Below, in pieces: positions 47,826 to 60,911 of a stretch of DNA of 64,000 nucleotides. A program made the position numbers and the translations under genes. The stretch's first letter is position 1. Each line of letters starts with the position of its first letter. The DNA is from Deuterostichococcus epilithicus (lineage: Eukaryota > Chlorophyta > Trebouxiophyceae > Prasiolales > Stichococcaceae): contig JAVTLE010000011.1 of assembly GCA_033439295.1 (NCBI GenBank), positions 372,082-436,081 of the forward strand. Direction: 5' to 3'. The notes beneath the pieces were generated by a model. That model was not told the origin of the DNA. It saw only the letters and a list, made by a program, of their open reading frames with translations, and did not search any database.

Positions 47826-50800
47826 TCAGAAACTTGCAGAATGCTGCCTGCCAGCCGCCGCCTCATTGCCGGGCCGTGTCGGCGGCGTGCTGGATGCATC
47901 CTCCTCAGCTCCAGCCGAGCTGCCGGGGCCATCCAGCGCCATGCCCCAGCCCTTGCGGGCGCCAAGCGCGAATGGGTTTGGCGCTGCGGGGCTTTCAGGC
48001 TGCTGCAGCGCGGCGGCGGCGGCGGCGGCACTGGCTGCCGACATCGCGGCTGACTCGTCCGAGGCAGCGCTGTCGCTGAGGCAGGAGCGGGCGGGTATGC
48101 CGCGGGGTCTGGCACCCTGGTCGCCGACATCACTGCCAGCGGCACCCTCGCCCCGCGGCTGCGTGCTATCGGTCTTGGGCTTTCGGCCGCTGCGCCCGTG
48201 CCCGTCGTCGCTGCGGCGGCGGCCGTCAGCACTGTTGCGCTGGCGGCCGCTGCTGCTGCTGTCGGCCCCTGAGGATATGGGGTCGCTGCGGGGCAGACTG
48301 TCGAAGGATGTCGAGCCGGCGACCTTTTCCAGGAGGCCATGCACGGCGCACGATGCCAAGATGATCCGGTCGAAGCACTGCACACGGCATGAACACACGA
48401 AAATTTTGGCAGATTGGCGCGTGAAAGAGAAACGCATGTGAGATGCGTATATTGCGGATCCTGATCGTCGTTGCACAGTGTTCTGCACCATGTGCTCGCA
48501 AGCAGCTTCCAGGGCACTGGAGCCTTCCCAGCCATGCAACCCTCTCTGAGTGCCGCCGTGCGGAGCGCCAGCATTGCGCTTGGCATGCGAGTAGAAGGCG
48601 AGAAACTCCACCTGCTTGGCTGACGGGCGGTCCTCGGGCTTGTGCGAGAGGCACTCCTGGATGAGCTGCCAGATGTCAGCAGGGCACTGTTGCGGCACCA
48701 GCGGCGGCGGCAGCGACCCCCGCGTCGTCGGCGTGACTCCCGTCGCAATCTCCCACAGCACCACGCCAAAGCTGCAGCAAAACAGCGCAGCAGCAGATCA
48801 GCCCGAGCTGCCCGGCAAGCTGTGCAGGTTTCAGGGGACGGAACTGACCAGAGACGCGTCCATCATTTGGTCCCATTACCTGGACTAAGACTGATCAGCA
48901 GCAAAGTACAACTCAAAGACATGTCAGCCGATGGCAGACAAGTTTCAGACCAGCTGCAGGTGCCTTCTGACCTGCTGCTTCATTGCATGCGATCTGTGCC
49001 CTTCATGATCTCAAAGAGTGTCCTCGCAACGACAAAGAGTTCATGATGTCAAAGTGCAGTGAGGAATACCAGCAAGATGAATCTCACACCAACGTCAGGG
49101 TTGTGAGCATCAGAGCTCCCTGTCGTGAGTGCAGGGGCTGCACGTTGTGAAGCTGGTTGAGCAGCTGCGCTTCATGGACCAACAAAGCACACACCTGTAG
49201 ACGTCTGACTTCAGGCTGCAATCCTGACCCATGAGCATCTCCGGCGCGGCATAACTGAAGGTCCCTGCATGGCGCACATTGCGAGTTAGGTCCTCTGGGC
49301 GCCCACTGCAGAGGATAATAAGAACACTGACCGGTTTAGAACCAGTGCACATACGCATCCTATGTTAACTGAGGCGTCGGATTGCCAGCACTTTATTCTC
49401 GTCGATTGCACCAGCCACAAACGGGAGGCCAACGTGCTGCAGCAGGCTGCAGGACGGCAGCAGTGGGTCACCCAGGTAGGATCAAGCGTGGACACTCACA
49501 TGCGAGGACTTTGGAGTCCTCGGAGTGCGCGTCGATGAGCTGCGCCAGCCCCACATCGCTGATCTTGGCGTGCAGCGCGCTGTTCAGCAGTACGTTGCGA
49601 GTCTTCAGGTCGCTGTGCATCACCTGTTTAGTACACAAACTAGGCTTTGTAAAGAAGGTGCATAGAATTGTAACGTTTAACAAGGCGTGCATTGGTGCAG
49701 GTGCAGGGCATGGGAGGCGTGCCGACTGCCGCAAGTGCGGCTCGAAGTGCCGCTGCACAGCTGGACGGCTGTGCCGTTCCATGCCGGCTGCGGAGTTGCA
49801 TGCCTTCGAGTCTCCTGCTATACCCTCCACGTATCGCATCCAGCAGTGACGGACCTCGTGGGAGTGCAGGAAGAAGAGGCCGCGTGCGATGTCCAGCGCG
49901 ATGCGGTGTCCCATGTTGTACCACAGCAGGTCTCCCCTATCATCGTGAAGGATGGCGGCGCACAGGTCGCCTCCTTCCATGAACTCAGTCACGAGCATGG
50001 GCTGCATGCTGTCCTGGATGCAGGCGCCGTAGAACTGCACGATGTTGCGGTCGTAGTTGAGGCCCTTCAGGATGCCCACCTCCTGCGATAAACCAGCGAT
50101 GTCCCTGTTGTCATCTGACTTCCTGGCGGCAGGAGGTGATGGATTCTCGATCTTCCAGCTTGCACAGCTGCTGAGCTTTCTAAAGTGCTGGCCATGCCCT
50201 TGCAGGCGAGCGGCGTCAGCAGCTGCAGGCCGCTGGAAGCACCGCTCACTTTCGGCAGCAAGCAGCAACTCCCAGCTTACGTTGGCTGAAAACCTCAATT
50301 GATGCAGCCTCTGGTTTCGGCCGCGGCTCGTGCACTTGCTGCCGATGGTGCTCGGATTTGAGAGTGCACTGACCTGAACGAACTGCTCCAGCTGGCCGTC
50401 GCCGTTGTGGATGAGCTGCTTGACAGCAACGTCCTGTACGCCCTCCCGAGTCGCCTTGTACACCTATGGTTGGCCGCCGGCAGCGCAACAGGTGAGTGCT
50501 AGTCTGGAAATCGCAAAGTCAGCCGGTAGTGCTGCGCTGCTCACCCGGGACTGCGACCTGGCTGCGACCTGGCAGCATCAGCACATCCGAGAAGCAGCTG
50601 CACCACGGCTCACTGGTGCCAATCCGTCTGGACATCGGGCTGCCGGCTTCCCATCTGGTGGCATGCTGCTGCGATCCTCGCAGACTGTGCAGGGTTTTCC
50701 AATGGTGGTCGATGGAAAGCTCAAAGCACTCACCCGCCCATATGCTCCCTTTCCCAGCAGCCAATCGCTGCCATCGGCACGCTTGCAGATCTTGATTTGC

Positions 50801-53800
50801 TCGGGCGACAGGAACCATCCCTGCAGCCGCTGGTCAAAGTCGCCAACACTGCTGTTTTTGCTGCACTCTGCAGGCAACAGCGCAGCCCGAGTTGAGGAAA
50901 TGGTCGGCCGGCAGCGCACAAGCATGTAGCTGCAAGCGTCCTCCGAATTGTGCCAGTATGCAGGATGTCCATGCCAATGTGTGGGGCAAGCACGCATGGC
51001 TCGTCGCAGTGGTGCAGCAGACATTCGCACCCTGGTGAAGGGCGCGTCTGAGGCGTCGCCGCCGCCGCACGACACAGGCTGCAAGGTGCAGAAACACACA
51101 CGCTTCATTCAGGGTTGTAAGCCGCCGCCTTTTGTCCTTCTGTACATGCACAAATGGGCGCATTGCCGCATCTCGGTTCTCACCCCGGGGTGCAGCATGG
51201 GGTGCACATGCAAATGGATCAGCTGGGCGCCGGGATAGCAATGGTGACGGGAATACATGTTCCAGGGCAGCCGTGCCTGCGGCGGCAATTGCTGTCGCAA
51301 GGGCGACCATGATGCCGACTGAGATGCCGGCAAGTGCGCCAGCGGATATGCTGACATCGGTGTCGTCTTCCACGTGTACCCCGGGCCTGCGGCGTTGAAT
51401 TGCGATGTAACCCGGCAGGCGCACCAGATGACCGCAGGGGATTGTGTTCATGCCTTTCAAGGGTACTGAAATGGCGACTCCGGTCATTGTGAGCTTGCGG
51501 CGACGACAGAGCAGGACCGCCAGTACGATGGTTCGGCAGATGTGTGAAACTGTTCTGGCAGTACATTAGTGCCTTGTTGTCACCAGGCATGTCGATGGAG
51601 TGAGGCAGACCCATGTAGCGCAGGGTGGGGCACTCACAGTTCGACCCATGTCGCAGTCTTGTTGGCGATGCCAGGCGGAAACTGCGCACAAGACGAGGGG
51701 AAGGACTCAGCATGCAGGGCACGCTGGCTCCCAGGATGCATCAACTGCAGGCAAAACACTCGTCGACGCACCTAGTGCGCTCGAAGCAGACAGGCACCCG
51801 TGCACGAGGCAGGCACCCATGCACGAGCAAATGTATGCACTAGCCACAGATGCTCGCTGCCCTGCCCGTAGTCGGAAGGCCCTCGTGCACAGACTTAGCT
51901 GCTGCCATCCTCACCACAAATGCTGACGTTGGCGAGTAGCTGACGGTCACCGTCGCCGTGCCAGCCGCGCCCGTTATCTCCAGGTGCTTCTGCACAGCCG
52001 GCTGCAGACGGTTTTCGAATTCCTGTGGTGCAAGAATGTAACTGTCAGAAGGGGCACCGCGGCCATGGGGCCTTGGCCTGCCAGCCAGCTTGGGCCGCCG
52101 AGTTGCTCGGACCTGGTGTGAGCACCTTGCGCATATAGGCTCTACCCATGATCAGCGTCCATGAGTGCGCTTCACGGTGCGCGCGATCATAGCAATGACG
52201 ACACTGACACAAGAAACGATGCAGCACAACGCTTAGATACAGGACAGGCAGCAGCGCAGCCTGACCTGAGGGGTATATGATCCGTTGGCGGCGCTGCTCG
52301 TGATCGTCAGAGTGGCAACAGCCGCCGAGAGGTCCGCCGTGCGATTGACGCTCAGCAGCTGCCCGTGTACGTAGCCGTGACACGTATCCGTCGCCACGAC
52401 CTCCAGTGCGGTCAGCGCTTCCACAGTGACGGGCGCCACGTTAGTGCCGGCCAGCTGCGCGGGCAGCAGGCAATGAGTGGCCTGAAGACCTGTCTGTCAC
52501 GTGGCGATGTGCATTGAGAGCTCTGATGCACATTAGTACCTTTCAGCTGCAGGGCTGGCTCGCTTTACCAGCCACGTCCTGGTGTCATTCACTCGGACAG
52601 CTGTGGTCACTGCTGCAGTTCATCATGAGCATATCTCAAGCAATCGCACCCTGATGACGATGTTGAATTCGGTCGACTCGAGAACCTGGAAGGCTGGAGG
52701 CAGGCGCGCTGTCAGGATTACAGCATTTGGCAGGTATCCAGCGTTTTGCGGCAGGAACCTTGTCTGCAGTGCACGAAGCAGGGGTCAGGCACAGGCTTCA
52801 GCAGCCTGGCTGAGCTCAGGTTGCACAGGGCTTGTGATTGGCACGCAGACAGCCTTTCGGCATGCCAGCTGCTCACGTCAACCTGAAAGCCAGGAGCAGA
52901 AGCCAAGAGCCAACGGCTGGAGGGTGTCTCAAGGAGGTGGCATGTGGCCAGTGTCAGATGCGGAATATGCATGTGGTCACGAGGACTCGCATGATGCAGA
53001 GTCAACCGCCAAGTAGCAAGGGGTGCAGAAGCAAGCAAGCGCGCAGCACTTGAGGCCGCTCTTCAGGAATCCTCAAGCTGTGCACGCATCCCGCACATGG
53101 CTGAAGCGGCGTTCTGTTAGCCATGGTGGCGGATTGAGGGAGTTGGTATCAGGGAGAAGCAACAAGCAGCTCTCACCCCTATGAAACCGAAGCTGCTCAT
53201 GGCCTGCTCCAGGGCCGGCAGCTGTCCCGCCTGTAGCCTCTGGCCCAAAACCTCGAGAATTGTGTCGCGTGTCACGTACACCGTGAGGTGCACATTGACT
53301 GCATTGAAGCCGCGCCGCCTGGCAGGGCTGGTGTTCAATGCCCCCTGCAGCAGCTTGCGGCCGCTGGGGGTCGGCCCGTGGCTCGTCATGTTGCCTGCAC
53401 AACAGGGCGTGGCTGGGGTTGGAGCCAGGTTTCATGCACCGTGAGCGGGCACTATGTGATGCGCATCCGGCATGCCAGCTTCTGGCACCCTCCTGCTTCA
53501 CCGCCGCCAGTAGTGCGCCACGTTGGGGTCGGACTCGAACGCCTACTTTGCTGTGCATGCTCACCGCCCTACATCCCTGGGAGCGGGCCAAGCTTCAGGC
53601 TTGCTCTCGTTGACTTGAGGCCCCCACCGTTGAGCGTGGCTGCAGGCACAATGGCGACTGTCGGGTTGGTGACTGGGCTGATGGTTGTTATCACCTGCGA
53701 TGCAAAGGAAACAGATCTTAGACATGGGCCAGACGTGCAGCTCGGGTGCGAAGGGACCAATGCGGCGTCAGCTGACGGCCGGCAGTGCCGACGTGAAGAG

Positions 53801-54647
53801 TGAAACACAGGAATTGTAGCGATTTCGCCGGCGGATGGCCCGAGTGCAAACTCACCGTGAACTTGAACAGGGAAAAGATGGTTGCAAAGGAGCGCTGGAC
53901 TGCATCCTCCAGTCTGGCGTTCACAGGCTGCATGTTCTCCCCAACTGCACGCATACACAGACGAATCGTCTAGATGTGTGACCTCTGCCCAGACTCCTAC
54001 TCGCAGGCGTCATGCCTGCCATACTTCACACTGGAAGTTAGTTACAAAACTGAGCACTACACCCCAAAAAGGGTGTGGGAAATGCATCATGCGCCGCAGC
54101 ACTGAGGAAAGTACCAATGCGGTAAGTGGTGCCTAGGAAGGGAGCCCCGGTTCCGGCAGGCACTTCTCCGGGCCGCAGGATTGACGATGCTGCCACGCCG
54201 GGCACGGAGGCGGTCGAGTCTGCGGCGATGAATGAAAGCAAAATCAATAATGCCCTTGGCTACTGCCGCTTGCAGGCGGCGTCCACATCCTTCGGTGTCA
54301 GTCGTTGTGCGGTGTAACTGACAGCAGGAGGCGTGAACATGGCGAGCAGAACTGTATTGATGTGGCTGGCTTATACCTGATGATAAGGGCGCCCGGGGCG
54401 GCGCGACCGCAGCCAAATGTCTGCACCGCCGCGGCTTCCTGGAGGACGGATTGTCCGCGACCAGCCGAGCTACAGGTCTGCTCTGGGTGGAATTGCTGAC
54501 ACTCTCCAATAGCCGCCCGTCGAGCTCGGGTGCCGTGCCAGCCTGGGCTGGTGGAGGGAGCGGCACTGGCTCCGCTGTGTGGCATGCCGCCGCCACGACC
54601 AGTGACAACACTGCCAACAGCAATGCCCTGCTGGCCCATGCTGCCAT
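47826..54647 (-). CDS. Receptor-like TKL-family protein kinase
   Basis: A membrane receptor kinase. It starts with signal peptide MAAWASRALLLAVLSLVVAA. Placed extracellular exons: 54219-54115, 53944-53856, 53694-53628, 53394-53177, 52685-52650, 52454-52266, 52022-51915, 51681-51638. Exon 51386-51257 carries a transmembrane segment (GISVGIMVALATAIAAAGTA). The kinase exons are about 50870-50734 (GKGAYGR), 50463-50374 (VAVKQL, the ATP-site Lys), 50082-49855, 49623-49500 (HSDLKTRNVLL; SDVGLAQ), 49264-49195 (FSYAAPE), 48771-48612 (SFGVVLWEIATG) and 48377-47826, a Ser/Ala-rich tail. Phases agree through the kinase domain and across most placed extracellular junctions; those after 54647, 53177 and 51638 are not resolved. 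The catalytic loop is HSD rather than HRD and the metal motif is DVG rather than DFG, but catalytic Asp and Lys are kept. The extracellular domain is unrecognised. Confidence 0.85.
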
Positions 54648-55484
54648 GTATATAAAGATTTCGCAGGGATGATCGCGAAGATGCCGCTGCCTTGCAGCTG
54701 GCCCGCCGTAGAGCTACTTCCTCGACGGCTCCTGCTGGCCGGCGACGTACGGCCGTGAAGGAGGCAACTGACGTCAGATGACGCGCGGCGCCGAGGCGCC
54801 AGCAGGTGCGCGTCTCTACGCTGCGGTGCGGAAGCTCCACTTCCGAAAGTTTGCAAGCTGATGCGCGAGCTGACGCAACCGAGCCTGTCGTCCCGAGTCA
54901 GATGACTACACACATGTCTGGGTGAACGTAGCAGAGCTGACTGCGGCACAAGCAATCCGACACAGATCCGACACAATAACTTGCACGGTTGCCTCGCTTT
55001 GGTCCAGATGCCTGGAATGGTGATGAAACTAACACTCTTCAGTAGATGAGTAGCTGTGTCTTGTGCTCACAAAGGCCGCGCCGCAAGTTATCACGCGACC
55101 TTTCTGCCGCGCGGCACCAACTCACCATGAACACACAGGCGCAATGCGGGCCTGTACAATGCTCTAGGCTCCCTGTCTTTCTCGAGGGAAAATCCTGCTG
55201 GAAACCGTTGAAGTCGTATGAGTGAAATTGCATTTAGGAAGAATTGATAAGAAATTGGTAAGAATTGGTAAGGATGACATCACTTCCAGTACGAGTTTTA
55301 GGGTTTTTCTCGTAGTGGATGCTTTCATTTCCTGGACTTCCAGACGATCCCCGATGATCAAGACGATGATCAAGACCATCCCCGAGGCCCGACGCCCTTT
55401 GAGGCGCAGACGGCGTCAAACTTTCAACTTTCAATCCCCGCCCGTGACAGCCGACGGGCGCGGCCACCAATTTCGCCGGCACTA
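54648..55484. other. Intergenic stretch upstream of the receptor-like kinase
   Basis: No exon supported. It should hold the kinase promoter and the 3' UTR of the permease gene, both read leftward. Confidence 0.45.
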
Positions 55485-58400
55485 TCACGTTGGATACTGC
55501 ACCTGCGCGCCGACAGGCACGTCCGCAAAGAACTCCAGGCCCAGGTCCGTGCTTGCCAGGTGATAGATCGAGGCTACCACTGCGACGCCGGCGATCGCAA
55601 GCCACACGCCCGACGCCGCGAGGTGCAAGGCGCGCTGCGCCCGTCCAGGTCTCTGCACCGCGTTGTGCATGAGCATTGGCAGCACCAGGTCCTGCGGACG
55701 GACAAACAACGAGATAGTGGGAATGACTTTTCGCAAGCCTACTTCAATCCGGTCGTGCCCTTCACATGGATGTGGGGTTCCCCATGTTGCATGGGGCATC
55801 CTACCGAGCGTATGGAGTACGCAGATGCGCACAAGGATGAGAAGCCTTGCCAGATCATACATGTGTGTATGGTCTGTTTGCCAGCTGTCACGATAGCTCA
55901 AGCGGCGGGGTGCGTGCACTCACCAGCGGAATGTAGCACAGCGCCCCGACAATCGTCGACGCATCTGCAAGTGCGCCGGGCAGCAGCGCTGCGGCACGTA
56001 GCACAAAGACTGAACTTGCATGCGGTTCCCTGGCGAGTCTCCAAGACTGCCTGCGTGGTTCGTTGCTTGGGAAGCGAGCGGCAAGAGGTCGCCAAACCAA
56101 AAGCATTGCATCAGGAGATTGCAGACATAATGCGGGCAATTCTTTGTGTTTCAGTCAGAAAGACAACTTCAAAAGGCACACACACCAGCAATATAGGTGA
56201 CCGACAAATTGAACACCCCTGTTCCTGCCTGCGTGCCACATCGCTTGAAGCTTCAACATCAGTTCGTTCAATCCACGATAGTGAGTCTGCAGGAGTTCGG
56301 ATGTATGCATCCAGGGTTTGAGCAGCATTGGCAACACACTGATGCTTGCATCATGAGCCTGCAAGCTTACGCCGCTGCGACACCTAAATCGCTGCGGCAT
56401 CCACTGCTGCGGCAGGCTGACGCTGGGGGCAGGCGCAATACAACCGGCAGAGATTGGGCGCACCAGACGAGCAATGATGTTGTGGAGGGACATGAGGTTG
56501 GTGTTCTCCAGTGTGGAGTGATAGTCCATCAGGAAGATGTCCAGAAGCTCGAATCTGTGCGCAGGGTTTGGAGGCGTCAGTGTGGGTGGCAAGACGATGG
56601 AGTCAGTTTAGCGCAACCCTGGACAGGAAGTGTTTGGTGTGGGTCCAGCGTTGGAAACATCCAGTCTGTATTGCGCCACCATGCTCGCAGCGAGGGAGGG
56701 GTCCTCACGTTGGCCGGACCCACAACTGCCGCATAGCAATGTACAGGCATCAGATATGTGTAAGCGGTGCATTGATGTCAACTGCGCAATGACTTGCATC
56801 ATGTCAGACACAGGGCAGATATATTAACAATGCATGGCTGGGAGGCACGAGATGTGAGGCATACGGGACAGACCTGATAAGAAAAGCAGATGTGCATGAT
56901 CAGCAGGACTTCAGATGTGACGACTTTCCAGCTGCGCTGATCGTAGAACGACAGCGGCAGCACAGGGTGCACGGCATTGCCAAAGGCCTGCACGCAGACG
57001 CCCTTGGTTGTCAGCGGCACCAGGGCAGCGGCAAGCCTTGATGTGATCTTGCACATCAATAGCGAAGTGGCGGTCACTCTCGGGGCACAGGGTGTGCATT
57101 GCACGCTGAGGTGACGGTCAATGCAATGGAGGACCATGCACTGGCAAACTGCCGCAGAGTCCACGACGACCGACGCTCAGGCGGGAGGGTGCACCCAGTA
57201 TCCAGCGCAGCCGACCAGCGAGTAGATGACTGCTATGAACGCATAGGCAGCGTCGAAGCCCTTCCGGCCATTTGCCACCGCCGGCGGCTTGACCACAGCC
57301 TGGATCTGTTACCCAAGACACATGACATTTGGTAAGACTTGGCAAGCTGCGGCATCCATCATGCACCAGATATTCAATGATCAGTCGGCCAATTTTGCTG
57401 CAGCCTCCGGCCGTGCATTGGTCGCTGAACCCTGTTGCCTGCCGGCATCTGCCTGCCACATCTGGGAATAGCGATCCATCATTCCCAGAACCCTGCCTTC
57501 CAGGCTTGTGCGCACTGCTTGTCAAATGCACCTGTCACGCCGCACGGGCCTACCTCCGGCAGAAGGATGTTTGCAAAAGTGTAGGCGAAAATGCCAAGCG
57601 CCTGGAAGGAGTAGAGCACTTTCTCCGCATTGGAGCCGATCGGCTGCGTGTAGCTGACGGGTATGCCCTGTGACCTTGCACCTGCCGCACAGCAGCACGG
57701 AGGGGTCAGGCATTCACATGGTTGATTGCGGCGTCAGACAGTCGGCGAACCCAAATATGTCGGGCCGCCAATGCTGACCAGCAGCAAAAGCGCACAGACA
57801 ACATGAGCATCTGGCATCTCAGCTCCTGCGATGTCGGAGTGGCAACCGCGCCTGGTGCAGTGAGGGCTATTCCATGCCCGCCGCGGAAGCAGCCGCGCGC
57901 ACCACCAGTACCATCTGGCAGTGCGCGGCGCGGCGCGAGGGGCGAGGGAGCACAAGCTAGGTGCACGCGGAGATTCGGCACACTGCCTCAGCTCCCACCT
58001 TACCTTCCATGAAGCACGCCAGCACTATGAAGACCGTCCAGACCAGGGTGATCAGCGTCGCGACCGCGTTGAGGTGGCGCAAATGGTGCATCGTGGGAAT
58101 CTGGGACAGCAGCATCTCGATGGCGCCAAAGGCCGCCAGGAACACGTGCACCGTCACATCCGAATTGGGATGGAATGCGATGTGGATGTTCTGCGACGGC
58201 AGCCATCATGCACGCAGATTGCCACTGCCTCATCGAGTTGCGAGCGACAAAGCAAACCAGCACACCGAGTCCAGTACATACATTTTGCGCGAAGTGACAG
58301 GTGTGCAGGCAGTAGCAAATTGCGTTGGTGCAGCAGTGAAGCCAACAAGCAGAGCGGCGAGCGATGTCCAGTCATTCATCTCGTGTCAGCCCCGCCGCTA

Positions 58401-59975
58401 GCAGCAGCAACGGAAGACGCTTGCACGGACTGCTGTGCATTGCGTGGGTGCGCAAGCCGAGCAGGCCATCATGCCGCACGTGTGTACTGTACACCAAATC
58501 TCTGCAAACATCCAGTGGCTGCACTGAAGGGCACTTTGGCTGGCACGAAGGGCGTCCCCACCTTCATAACGATTGCGGTGGACAATCCGATGGGTATCGT
58601 TCCCAGCAATGCGCCAAGTTGCTGGAGGATGCACACGAGGATCGTCCCCCTGGTGCCCCAGATGCTGCGCGCGAGGTCGCGGTAGCGGCAGTGCCTGAGT
58701 TTGAATCAGGGGCATGCCACATTACATCAACAATGCTGCTGATGCCCTCGGATGAGCTCTGATGAGCTCATGCAGCAGTCATCAGTGCAGTCACAGCGGC
58801 TCTTGCTCGCCAACGAAGCAGCGCTCACGCCAGCGGCAACTGCTGTGAGTGATTTGTTGGAAAACATGGGGCGCAAAATCGCTTCATGGTCTCCATACAC
58901 CTGCAACAGCCAAGGCGCAACAAAGTGACAGCCACCGAGTCCGGCCGCACCTCATCACGTTGTTGTACGTGTGCAGGCTCGCCTGCGCGAAGCGTAGCAT
59001 TCACATGGTTTGGCGTCAGCGCTGCCAGCACTTGGCCCATAATGTAAAGCAGTACGGTAGATCCTTTATGCTTGAGGTTGAAGGTGCCAAGGGAGCATAT
59101 GTGTGAGCAGGAGTAGCATCACTCACCATCAGCCTCGCACAGTAGAAATGGTTTGCGATGGTGACGAAGAGGAGCGGAATGGCGGCTGGCCACGTGAGCT
59201 GCGCCATGGCGAATGGCAGAATCGCGAAAGCTGCAGCGAGCATCACATCTGTTTGCTTGGCCGGTCCTGGTATATGCTGGCGGATCACCTGAGGCGAGGA
59301 CAGCTGCAAAACACGGCGGATATGCCATCTGCTCTGGACATGTTGCATTGTTGGGCGGGTTGAAAGGAGCAAATACCCAGCATTCCCATCATAGTGCGTG
59401 CACCTGACGAGTTTCTCTGCCTGCACGCACCTGCCGGTGATGCCGTCATCGCCAAGGTGTGCCAGGTCACCTCCGGCCAGTTGCCTGCAGCGGCAGCGTG
59501 AACCCTCGCATCTTAGATGTCCAAGCAGCGCTGAAGCCGCAAATCCTCTGCAGCCTGCAATACACATACCGCCCAAGGCAACTTTGTGCCCAACATCAAG
59601 GCCGAATTCATACACAAAACAAGTACACGTAAGCAGTAATATCGCACCGACACCGATGTCCGCATACAGCGGGACATTTGGCGGCTTCAGGGCCTGCCAC
59701 AGCCATGCCAGCCCGCTGCCGCTGGCGCTGGCAGCTGCCCCCTGGGCGCTGGCCCGGCCTCCATCAGCTGCGGAGTACGGCGGCTCTTTTGACGTCAGCG
59801 GCGCCGCTTCCTCAATGTCTGAGGCAGTTGTCGGCGTAGACGCGCAGTCACCCTGCTGATTGCGCAACGATGCCTGTGTGGACTCTGTCTCCTCTTCGAT
59901 CCTGCATATCTCAAAGGTGACCGTCTTTTTCCGTACGCCCTTGCCAGGCTGGCGGTCGGGCGCACCGGCAACCAT
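55485..59975 (-). CDS. Amino acid permease, AAAP (auxin/amino acid permease) family
   Basis: A proton-coupled amino acid importer by family. It starts at ATG 59975 with a long polar cytosolic N-terminus. The first clear transmembrane exon (AAFAILPFAMAQLTWP) ends at 59125 with donor GTGAGT. Further hallmark pieces follow: ILQQLGALLGTIPIGLSTAI, then FGAIEMLLSQIPTMHHLRHL, as in plant AAPs, then EKVLYSFQALGIFAYTFANI and AFGNAVHPVLPLSFYDQRSW. The 3' exons have agreeing phases: 56554-56445 (SLHNIIARLV), a 33-nt exon 56218-56186 (VFNLSVTYIAG), 55988-55924 (PGALADASTIVGALCYIPL) and 55691-55485 (LVLPMLMHNAVQRPGRAQ, last helix, TAG). Exons between 59125 and 56554 are only roughly placed. Substrate cannot be told from the sequence. 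Confidence 0.82.
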
Positions 59976-60911
59976 GCTGGTAGCGCGCTGTGCGGTTGCG
60001 GCGGCGGCGACCGCACGCCTGCACCGAACGGCGAGGCCACAATGCAGCTTGTGGATTTAAACACAGACATCGTTCCTCACTTTGCTTGCAAAGCGATGCT
60101 CGACGGTCTGTGTGGGGACAGCCTGCGTGGGTGAAGTGCACCTCGCCTGTGCCTGCGCGCTGTGATGTCACAGCTCCTCTGATAACCCTTCCGAAGCTGA
60201 ACACCGGCTGCACGGCTGCCAGCGCAGCGTGAGGGCGCTATGTACTTTCAAAGCTTATGGAATAAGCAGTCTCAACCGCCCAACCCAGCCGACGGCGAAT
60301 AATGTACCGGGGGAAGAAAGGACACTTCAGCGGCGCTTGGCCCTGGACGAGGCGATCTGGCGTTCTGTGTTCCGCAGACCCATCGAGAATGAACTTTGTT
60401 AAACACACTCATGTAAGAGAGGAAACGTGGGACATTGCGATGTCCTTGTCCTATGCGTGTCAGGTACAACCGGTACACATAGAGAAGATCGTGCATTTGA
60501 TCGCCGTGCATTTGATCGCCAACCTTCCTTAGAGTGGCGCATTGGCGGTGAATGCGGCGGTAAACTCATGTTAAACAAAGAAAACCCTAAGAATTGAATT
60601 TTCAATAAATAAATAAACTACTTCACTCTTCGCACAGTAATATCACCGCCGCGGCAGAACTCAACATGAGCACTGCTACCTTTGGGCGTCGGAGCTGATT
60701 TGCTGGTCCTGCTCGTGTGAACGCTCTCTGCCTCAACTCGTGCCTCCATCAGAAGCTGTGGGATTCAGTCGCGCAAAGCCTGTCCGCTATTGTTCGCACC
60801 TGCATGTGGATGAGATGCTGCAGTCTGAATGATGGAGAACGTAAGGCAGCGCCTGCGCATTCTGACGGACTGTCCTAGCTAGATTGCAAAGTCCAGCCTG
60901 ACCTCGTCAGC
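59976..60911. promoter_or_regulatory. Divergent intergenic region (permease / TCAIM-like), candidate bidirectional promoter
   Basis: This 936-bp gap separates two ATGs pointing in opposite directions, so both promoters should lie here. A locally AT-rich patch at about 60560-60640, including a TAAATAAATAAA run, stands out from the GC-rich surroundings. A short direct repeat of tgcatttgatcgcc lies at about 60492-60521. No binding site is recognised. Confidence 0.4.
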
